A stretch of 5,706 nucleotides of DNA from an uncultured bacterium. Its GTDB lineage: Bacteria > Bacillota > Clostridia > Christensenellales > Pumilibacteraceae. Under the pieces are notes generated by a model. It searched no databases, was not told where the DNA came from, and was given only the letters and a program-made list of their open reading frames with translations. This document shows positions 1 through 4,880 of the stretch, one piece after another; positions within the stretch are counted from its first letter, which is position 1; the number at the start of each line of letters is the position of its first letter. The DNA lies in the NCBI GenBank assembly GCA_949747725.1, contig CATKFJ010000357.1:1-5706 (forward strand), in the 5' to 3' direction. A program made the position numbers and the translations under genes.

Positions 1-125
1 ATGGACTGACCCTGTTTATTGTTAAGCACGTAAGAAACCGTTGCGATCGAAACGTTCGCGGCGGATGCTACGTCCTTGATCGTTACACGGGTCTTGCGCC
101 CTGCGTTGTCCGATATGTTATCCAT
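1..125 (-). CDS. LacI-family transcriptional regulator, N-terminal fragment (runs off the left edge)
   Basis: Read on the minus strand, the ATG at 125-123 opens a frame of 41 complete codons that continues past base 1. Residues 14-36 form the classic LacI helix-turn-helix: VTIKDVASAANV is the first helix and turn, and SIATVSYVLNN is the recognition helix. A short polar leader (residues 1-13) precedes it. An in-frame TAA at 134-132 means translation cannot start further upstream. The hinge helix and the periplasmic-binding-protein-like sugar domain are outside the window, so the inducer cannot be inferred from this protein. Family members are cytoplasmic homodimeric or tetrameric repressors whose operator binding is released by a sugar ligand. 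Divergent orientation next to a glucan enzyme and sugar transporter operon suggests a local MalR-like repressor of that operon. The family call is sure; the target is inferred. Confidence 0.93.
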   Translation of the reverse strand, partial: MDNISDNAGRKTRVTIKDVASAANVSIATVSYVLNNKQGQS

Positions 126-140
126 GCTCGGTTATTCTTA

Positions 141-145
141 CCCTC
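141..145 (-). promoter_or_regulatory. Shine-Dalgarno site of the LacI-family gene
   Basis: On the minus strand the bases read GAGGG, ending 15 bases before the ATG at 125-123. This is longer than the usual 5-10 base spacing, so initiation may be modest. No better purine run lies nearer the start, and the in-frame stop just upstream leaves this ATG as the natural start. Confidence 0.5.
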
Positions 146-160
146 GTTTTTCTTAAATTT

Positions 161-189
161 ATTAAATCGACCGTTTATCATTATATAAT
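161..189 (+). promoter_or_regulatory. Promoter of the GH13 / sugar-transport operon: exact -10, weak -35
   Basis: An exact TATAAT -10 lies at 184-189. With a 17-base spacer the -35 would be ATTAAA at 161-166; with 16 bases it would be TTAAAT at 162-167. Each matches TTGACA at only three of six positions. The predicted start is near 196, leaving a leader of about 21 bases. A weak -35 suits a regulated promoter. The -10 overlaps that of the opposing promoter by two bases. Confidence 0.6.
163..177. promoter_or_regulatory. Candidate LacI-family operator (imperfect palindrome)
   Basis: The sequence TAAATCG-A-CCGTTTA is an odd-length imperfect inverted repeat: five of seven arm positions pair, with TAAA/TTTA ends and CG-containing inner halves. 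It overlaps the likely -35 of the operon promoter and the predicted start of the repressor transcript (near 173), where a bound repressor could block both. This is a positional and symmetry argument only; the match is modest. Confidence 0.3.
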
Positions 190-209
190 AAAATTATATC
201 GGTTGTCAA
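180..209 (-). promoter_or_regulatory. Sigma-A-type promoter for the LacI-family gene
   Basis: The minus strand carries an exact TTGACA -35 box (209-204) and an exact TATAAT -10 box (185-180), separated by 18 bases. The predicted transcription start is near 173, giving a leader of roughly 48 bases. The -35 box overlaps the ribosome binding site of the divergent GH13 gene (208-211), so the two transcription units are fully interleaved. Confidence 0.72.
183..199. repeat. Short AT-only inverted repeat across the operon start site
   Basis: ATATAAT-AAA-ATTATAT is a perfect inverted repeat with 7-base arms and a 3-base centre. It overlaps the 10-base palindrome ATTATATAAT (180-189) that holds both -10 boxes. 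ATTATAT also recurs in direct orientation at 180-186 and 193-199. It could be a second protein-binding site, but in such AT-rich DNA it may also arise by chance. Confidence 0.4.
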
Positions 210-211
210 GG
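208..211 (+). promoter_or_regulatory. Shine-Dalgarno site of the GH13 gene
   Basis: AAGG ends five bases before the ATG at 217. It is weaker than the sites of the next three genes, and it overlaps the -35 box of the divergent repressor promoter. Confidence 0.6.
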
Positions 212-216
212 TAATC

Positions 217-1887
217 ATGAACAAACACGCACTGTATCACAAATCCGATTCGCTGTATGCTTTTGCTCTCGATAACAGTACAGTAGAAATACGGCTGCGC
301 GCTGCGCGCGGCGATCTGAGCAAAGTAACGTTGCTGTACGGCAAGAAACATGAATTTTGCATGAAACGAAAAAGCATGCCGATGACGCTTACCGCGTCGG
401 ACGAACTTTACGATTACTACGCGGTAAGGCTTACTCTTGCCGATAAACGGCTTGCGTACATGTTCCGTTTGACGGACGGCAACGGCGAGGACTGCTATTT
501 TTCGGAAGACGGCGCAACGAAAACTTATGATTTCGCAAACGCGTACTATAATTTTTTTCAGCTCGCATACGTCAATCCGAACGACGTGATGAAGCCTGTG
601 GAATGGTTGGGCAAAGCGGTAGTCTATCAGATATTTCCCGATAGGTTCTGCCGCGGCGAACCGCCCGAGGGCGAAACGTCGGTCGAACCGAACAAGAGTT
701 ATATCAATCTCGAATGGGGCGGCAAGCCCACGCCCAAAAGTTTTGCCGGCGGCAATTTGTGGGGGATTGCGCAAAAGCTCGATTACTTATGCGATCTCGG
801 CATAAACACGCTGTACATGACGCCCATATTCACGTCGCGTTCCAATCATAAATACGATATAAGCGACTACTATAACGTAGATCCGCATTTCGGCGGAAAC
901 AATGCTTTCCGTTATCTCATGAACGAGTGTAAAAAGCGCGGAATGCGCGTGGTGTTGGACGCGGTGTTCAATCATTGCAGCGAGGATCTCGAGCAGTTTA
1001 AAGACGTTTGCGAAAAGGGGAAACGGTCTAAGTATCACGATTGGTTTGTCGTAAAAGGCGATAAGCCGACCAAAAAGCCGTTGAACTATGAGGTCTTTTC
1101 GGAATGCGACTATATGCCTAAGTGGAATACCGCAAACCCCGAAGTTCAGGAATACCTGTGCGCCGTGGGCGAGCATTGGATAAACGAGTACGGCATAGAC
1201 GGTTGGCGGCTCGACGTTTCGGACGAAGTAAGCCACGAGTTTTGGAGAAAATTCAGACAGCGCATAAAAGCGTTGGGCGACGATAAAGTTTTGATAGGCG
1301 AGAATTGGCACGACAGCAGGAGCTATCTGCGCGGCGATCAGTTCGATTCCATAATGAATTATGCGTTCACAAAAGCCATGCTCGATTTTTACGTCGACGG
1401 CGCGCTTGACGCGCAGGGGCTTTGCGATAGGCTTAACGGACTTATATTGCGCAATATTACGCAAGTGAACGGAATGATGCTCAATCTGTTGGACTGTCAC
1501 GATACGCATAGGTTTTACACCATGTGCGGTTGCGACGAGCGCAAGCTGCTTTGCGCGATCGCGACGATGCTGTTTATGCCGGGTGCGACCATGATATATT
1601 ACGGTACCGAAATACCGCTCGAGGGCGGTTACGATCCCGACAGTCGCAGATGCTTTATTTGGGGCGAACACGAATTTACGGCTAAAGTAAAAGAGCTGTT
1701 AAAGTATAAAAAGCTATCGGCGCTCGGCGGTTGCGACGTCAAGTTCCTTTGCGAAAACGGCGTGTTTATTGCCGAACGCAGCGCCGACGGTAAAACTGCG
1801 AGATTGTTCGTCAACAATACCGACTGCGCGCGTTCGGTGCGCAACGTTACGGTCGAGCCGTACGGGTACATAATAGAGTATAAATAA
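217..1887 (+). CDS. Cytoplasmic GH13 alpha-glucan hydrolase, neopullulanase / cyclomaltodextrinase / maltogenic amylase type
   Basis: 556 residues with no signal peptide, so it should act in the cytoplasm on imported oligosaccharides. Residues 1 to about 122 look like the CBM34-type N-terminal beta-sandwich of GH13 subfamily 20. The catalytic barrel spans about 130-485: GINTLYMTPIF (195-205), region I DAVFNH (248-253), MPKWN (300-304), region II GWRLDV (329-334, nucleophile D333), region III GEN (361-363, acid/base E362), region IV HDT (428-430, stabiliser D429) and MIYYGTEI (459-466). A short C-terminal sandwich follows. All three catalytic acids are present. MPKWN replaces the commoner MPKLN, and region IV reads LLDCHDTHR where GSHDTxR is usual. 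The 18 cysteines are many for its length. It is the first gene of the operon, 18 bases before the binding protein. Family enzymes cleave maltodextrins, cyclodextrins or pullulan; which one cannot be decided here. Confidence 0.93.
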   Translation: MNKHALYHKSDSLYAFALDNSTVEIRLRAARGDLSKVTLLYGKKHEFCMKRKSMPMTLTASDELYDYYAVRLTLADKRLAYMFRLTDGNGEDCYFSEDGATKTYDFANAYYNFFQLAYVNPNDVMKPVEWLGKAVVYQIFPDRFCRGEPPEGETSVEPNKSYINLEWGGKPTPKSFAGGNLWGIAQKLDYLCDLGINTLYMTPIFTSRSNHKYDISDYYNVDPHFGGNNAFRYLMNECKKRGMRVVLDAVFNHCSEDLEQFKDVCEKGKRSKYHDWFVVKGDKPTKKPLNYEVFSECDYMPKWNTANPEVQEYLCAVGEHWINEYGIDGWRLDVSDEVSHEFWRKFRQRIKALGDDKVLIGENWHDSRSYLRGDQFDSIMNYAFTKAMLDFYVDGALDAQGLCDRLNGLILRNITQVNGMMLNLLDCHDTHRFYTMCGCDERKLLCAIATMLFMPGATMIYYGTEIPLEGGYDPDSRRCFIWGEHEFTAKVKELLKYKKLSALGGCDVKFLCENGVFIAERSADGKTARLFVNNTDCARSVRNVTVEPYGYIIEYK

Positions 1888-1893
1888 CGGAAT

Positions 1894-1904
1894 GGGGAGT
1901 GAGG
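1894..1904 (+). promoter_or_regulatory. Shine-Dalgarno site of the solute-binding protein gene
   Basis: GGGGAGTGAGG fills most of the 18-base gap after the GH13 stop codon. The GGGGAG core ends six bases before the ATG at 1906. This is a strong site, as expected for a binding protein made in excess of its permeases, and it fixes the start. Confidence 0.75.
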
Positions 1905-1905
1905 T

Positions 1906-3417
1906 ATGAAAAAAGCTAAAAAGATAATAAGTATAGCGTTGTGCGGACTTGCCGCGTTGCCGATGATAGCGTGTAACGGCATCGGTTTGCGCCAAAAATA
2001 CGCCACGCAGTCGCTTGCCGCGCTTTACGAAAAGTTCGACGGCGATCTCGAACGCGGCACGGCGATCAAACCGATAGTGTTGCACGTTCTCGAAAACGAT
2101 ACCGCCAAGCAGTCCGGATATCTTAAATATCTGCTCGACGGGTTTAACGAGAAATATAAAGATTATTACATCACCGCTATCGACGCCAATCAGGATCAGT
2201 TTTCCAATCTTGCGGACGACGGTCCGTACGGTTACGGTCCCGACGTGCTTTATCAAGCAAACGATATTCTCATGAAATATTGCGCGGGCAAGCACATCAC
2301 GCCGCTGCCGATAGAAAAGCTCGACGCGTACGACGAGCTTCCCGAGCTTGCCAAAAATACATACACGTATAAATACGAAAGCGCGGAATACTTCATGGGC
2401 GTGGGCGTAAACGTGCAAGCGCCGATGATGTATTACCGTAAGGATCTGCTTCCCGACGATTGGCAGACGACAATGGACGATAACGAAAACGGTATACCCG
2501 ATATCGCAGAGGATATGCGCGCGATGTATCGGTTCAGCAAGGCTCGGCATAACGCCAACAAAGACGAATACGGATTTATGCAATCGCTGTTCGATCCGTA
2601 TTTTTCGTGCGGCTATCTGTTCACTTACGGCGCGTATGTGTTCGGCAAAAACAATACCGATACTGCCGATATAGGATTCGATAACGGCGACGCTAAAAAG
2701 GGCGCCGGCGTGATATTACAGCTTGCCGAGAGCATGAACAGCGGCTGTATAGACGACGGTATTACCGTCGCGCGCGAAAGCGAGTTCGCCAAAGGATCGT
2801 ATTTTGCCGTAAACAACACCCAGGATATGTACGGCACTATGATAGACGAACTCACTAAGGTATATAACAAAAACGGCATGCCTATTGTGGCGGCGCGCGA
2901 GGCGGCTATGGAAAACATAGTAGCTACGCCCATTCCGTCGCTGCCGGCGTCAGGCGATCTTTCCGAAACGGAAGGCGAACTGTTGCCGTCTATCGTTATG
3001 GGCGGCATAAACGGTTACGCTATCAGCTCATACACAAAGTACCCCAAAGCGAGTCTGGCGTTCCTCAATTATGCTACGAGTTTCGAAATGATAGTCAAGC
3101 GCAACGAGTATCTCGGCATCGCGCCGGCGCGAAAGGACTGTAACGAGGTGTGTACCGTTCAAGCCGACGTTGCGCACAGCCTGTACAATATGGCGGAGAA
3201 TAAACGCATTTCCATTATGCCTACCGTGAGCGGCGCCGACCAGATATGGACGCCGCTGCAGACGGCTTTTACGGACATAGCTACAGATCCGTACCGCACT
3301 GGCGAAAAACAGTATTATACCGCGGACGGCAAATGCGATTATAACAAGCTTGACAGTCTGTTGAAGTCTGTAAACGAGAATATATACAACGCCATATATT
3401 CTTTCGGAAAAAAATAG
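1906..3417 (+). CDS. malE: Sugar ABC transporter solute-binding lipoprotein (CUT1 / MalE-like)
   Basis: 503 residues. The N-terminus is a lipoprotein signal: KKAKK, a hydrophobic stretch (about 7-21) and a lipobox MIAC with Cys23 (codon 1972-1974) as the likely lipidated residue, so the mature protein would be anchored outside the membrane. The remainder fits the two-lobe extracellular solute-binding family 1 fold: an opening strand (KPIVLHVLEN, 55-64), PDVLYQANDIL (112-122), the MMYYRKDLLP segment (174-183), GGINGYAISSYTKYPKASLAFLNYAT (366-391) and a MalE-like ISIMPTV..ADQIWTPLQTAF stretch (435-455). It is about 80-100 residues longer than typical MalE proteins. An acidic calcium-loop-like motif lies at 191-202. 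The gene sits between a glucan hydrolase and the MalF/MalG permeases, which supports a maltodextrin-like ligand, but the ligand is inferred from context. The gap to the next gene is 17 bases. Confidence 0.9.
   Translation: MKKAKKIISIALCGLAALPMIACNGIGLRQKYATQSLAALYEKFDGDLERGTAIKPIVLHVLENDTAKQSGYLKYLLDGFNEKYKDYYITAIDANQDQFSNLADDGPYGYGPDVLYQANDILMKYCAGKHITPLPIEKLDAYDELPELAKNTYTYKYESAEYFMGVGVNVQAPMMYYRKDLLPDDWQTTMDDNENGIPDIAEDMRAMYRFSKARHNANKDEYGFMQSLFDPYFSCGYLFTYGAYVFGKNNTDTADIGFDNGDAKKGAGVILQLAESMNSGCIDDGITVARESEFAKGSYFAVNNTQDMYGTMIDELTKVYNKNGMPIVAAREAAMENIVATPIPSLPASGDLSETEGELLPSIVMGGINGYAISSYTKYPKASLAFLNYATSFEMIVKRNEYLGIAPARKDCNEVCTVQADVAHSLYNMAENKRISIMPTVSGADQIWTPLQTAFTDIATDPYRTGEKQYYTADGKCDYNKLDSLLKSVNENIYNAIYSFGKK
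2476..2511 (+). other. Calcium-binding-loop-like motif in the solute-binding protein
   Basis: Residues 191-202 read DDNENGIPDIAE. The spacing D-x-N-x-N-G-x-x-D-x-x-E matches the ligand positions 1, 3, 5, 9 and 12 of an EF-hand-type loop, and the NGIPD core resembles thrombospondin type 3 repeats. It follows the YYRKDLLPDDW segment, where MalE-like proteins usually have a short PxTWDE-type helix start. Metal binding is an inference from spacing only. Confidence 0.45.
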
Positions 3418-3425
3418 GGAGGGAG
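3417..3425 (+). promoter_or_regulatory. Shine-Dalgarno site of the MalF-type permease gene
   Basis: GGGAGGGAG begins on the last base of the preceding TAG stop and ends nine bases before the ATG at 3435. It is a strong, well-placed site that decides the start and hence confirms that the basic N-terminal extension of the permease is translated. Confidence 0.75.
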
Positions 3426-3434
3426 TAAAACGCA

Positions 3435-4880
3435 ATGAACGATACTGAAATCTATCACGGCAAACCGCCGCTCGGCAAGCGCATAGGCGCATACTTTGCC
3501 GCGATCCCCAAGAGGTTCAAAAACTTTTGGTGTTCGGTCGGACGGAAGTTAAAACGTATTCCGCAAAGGATAGGCGATCGCGGTAGGTATATTAAGAACG
3601 CGCCCAAGCCGGTAAAAGCGTCGATGGGGCTTATGGGGCTTGGACAGTTGATGCAAAAACAGATAGTAAAGGGTATACTGTTTTTGCTGATATTCGCCGC
3701 TTATATCGTATATATGGTTTTGACGGGCGGAAAAGCGATGTTCAACTTTTTCACGCTCGGCGTTGTTCCGCCGAATCCCTGGCTCGGAATAAAAGGCGAC
3801 AATTCGGTAGTAATGATGTTGCTCGGAACGCTTGCGTTTATAATCACGGGATTCTTTATAGCGGTGCATCTTGCCAATATTCGCGACGCGCAGCGTACTT
3901 TCGATTTTGTGGCGCGCGGCAATAAGACGCCTAACTTCAAGCAGTCTATGGCAAGCATGTTCGATAAATACTTCTATATAACAGCGCTTGTATTGCCTGT
4001 GGTAGGCGTGTTTGTGTTCAATATCCTGCCGATAATATTCATGATATTTTTGGCGTTTACCGATTACAGCGGTCAGGTGGTGCTGTCGGGCGCGCTTGTC
4101 AGTTGGATAGGGTTCGATAACTTTAAACAGCTGTTCTCCGTAGGACTTATGGGCAATACGTTCTTTAAGATCCTCGGATGGAACTTGCTGTGGGCGATAA
4201 TGAGCACTGCGCTCAACTATTTCGGCGGACTTGCTATAGCGTTGTTGCTCAATAAAAAGATCGTAAAAGGCAAAAAGATATGGCGCGCGTTTCCCGTGCT
4301 TGCGTTTGCCGTACCCGGATTCATAACGCTGTTGGCGTTCAAGTTTATGTTCTCCAACCAAGGTCCCATCAACTATTATATAGAACAGTTAGGCGGCACG
4401 GGCAAGTTGTTCTTCGGTATAGACTCCAAGTGGAGCGCGCGTATAATAGGCTGGCTCGTTAATGCGTGGCTGTCCATTCCGTCGAGCATGCTTTTGGCTA
4501 CGGGCATACTTGCCAACCTTAATCCCGACCTGTACGAAGCGGCGAGGATAGACGGCGCAAGCCCGTGGACGCAGTTTATAAAGATAACGCTTCCTTTCGT
4601 TATATTCGCAACGACGCCCGTGCTTATCGGTCAGTTTATGGGCAACTTCAATAACTTCGGCGTATTCTACTTTTTGCGCGGCGGCATAATCTGCGACGGT
4701 TACTTTTTGGCGAGCGATACCGACCTGTTGATAAACTGGCTGTACAGCCTTTCCATAGACAACAAATATTACTCGTTGGGCGCGGCTATAAGCATAATAA
4801 TATTCATAATCGCGGCAATCATTTCGCTTGCGGTGTATATTAAATCTCCCTCGTATTCAAAGGAGGATATGTATAGATGA
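3435..4880 (+). CDS. malF: Sugar ABC transporter permease, MalF type (CUT1), with N-terminal extension
   Basis: 481 residues; an integral membrane subunit with about eight predicted helices. Residues 1-63 are strongly basic and probably cytoplasmic. Two extra helices (about 80-97 and 124-146) follow a GLGQLMQKQIVKG motif, then a linker (147-178). The permease core has six helices, near 180-207, 245-271, 283-303, 337-358, 383-406 and 447-469. The EAA loop that docks the ATPase is EAARIDGASPWTQFIKITLP (368-387), which is the best family marker. GNFNNFGVFYFLRGG (403-417) is also typical of MalF-type subunits. Eight helices match E. coli MalF, but I see no large periplasmic loop like its P2 domain. 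It follows the binding protein by 17 bases and overlaps the next permease by four, so translation is probably coupled. The substrate is inferred from neighbours. Confidence 0.93.
   Translation: MNDTEIYHGKPPLGKRIGAYFAAIPKRFKNFWCSVGRKLKRIPQRIGDRGRYIKNAPKPVKASMGLMGLGQLMQKQIVKGILFLLIFAAYIVYMVLTGGKAMFNFFTLGVVPPNPWLGIKGDNSVVMMLLGTLAFIITGFFIAVHLANIRDAQRTFDFVARGNKTPNFKQSMASMFDKYFYITALVLPVVGVFVFNILPIIFMIFLAFTDYSGQVVLSGALVSWIGFDNFKQLFSVGLMGNTFFKILGWNLLWAIMSTALNYFGGLAIALLLNKKIVKGKKIWRAFPVLAFAVPGFITLLAFKFMFSNQGPINYYIEQLGGTGKLFFGIDSKWSARIIGWLVNAWLSIPSSMLLATGILANLNPDLYEAARIDGASPWTQFIKITLPFVIFATTPVLIGQFMGNFNNFGVFYFLRGGIICDGYFLASDTDLLINWLYSLSIDNKYYSLGAAISIIIFIIAAIISLAVYIKSPSYSKEDMYR
4531..4562 (+). repeat. 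Direct repeat copy 1: EAA-loop coding segment of the MalF-type gene
   Basis: This 32-base segment encodes YEAARIDGAS of the EAA loop and matches 5451-5482 at 31 of 32 positions; the one difference is G4547 versus A5467. It arises from homologous permease motifs, but the identity at silent positions is higher than in the flanks. Confidence 0.8.
4861..4866 (+). promoter_or_regulatory. Shine-Dalgarno site of the MalG-type permease gene, inside the upstream gene
   Basis: An exact AGGAGG lies within the last codons of the MalF-type gene, ten bases before the ATG at 4877. With the ATGA stop/start overlap (4877-4880) it supports coupled translation of the two permeases in matched amounts. It also excludes the ATG at 4869, which is in the upstream gene's own frame. 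Confidence 0.8.

Noticed and set aside
126..216. Catabolite-responsive (CcpA cre) site in the divergent control region
   Set aside because: I found no acceptable match to the TGWAANCGNTNNCA-type pattern on either strand.
181..774. Minus-strand frame of 197 codons opposite the start of the GH13 gene
   Set aside because: It overlaps the CBM34-like coding region and runs into the divergent promoter; no domain and no plausible start signal.
1399..1415. GC-rich hairpin GCGCG-CTTGA-CGCGC considered as a terminator
   Set aside because: It has only a five-base stem, lies inside the GH13 coding region and has no following T tract.
787..1671. Long open frame on the minus strand (294 codons) opposite the GH13 gene
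   Set aside because: It lies wholly opposite a gene with intact catalytic motifs, has no recognisable domain, and exists because TTA, CTA and TCA codons are sparse in the real gene.
1888..1905. Possible terminator or internal promoter between the GH13 and binding-protein genes
   Set aside because: The 18-base gap is almost entirely ribosome binding site; there is no inverted repeat and no promoter boxes.
1714..2583. Minus-strand open frame of 289 codons spanning the GH13/binding-protein junction
   Set aside because: It is antisense to two well-supported genes and their gap, has no family features, and its composition looks like a codon-bias shadow.
3549..4361. Minus-strand open frame of 270 codons opposite the MalF-type gene
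   Set aside because: The translation is rich in His, Arg, Tyr and Lys with no hydrophobic core, as expected for the reverse complement of a membrane-protein gene.
4280..4462. Plus-strand 60-codon frame inside the MalF-type gene
   Set aside because: It is out of frame within a conserved permease, has no ribosome binding site, and has an Arg-rich translation without family resemblance.
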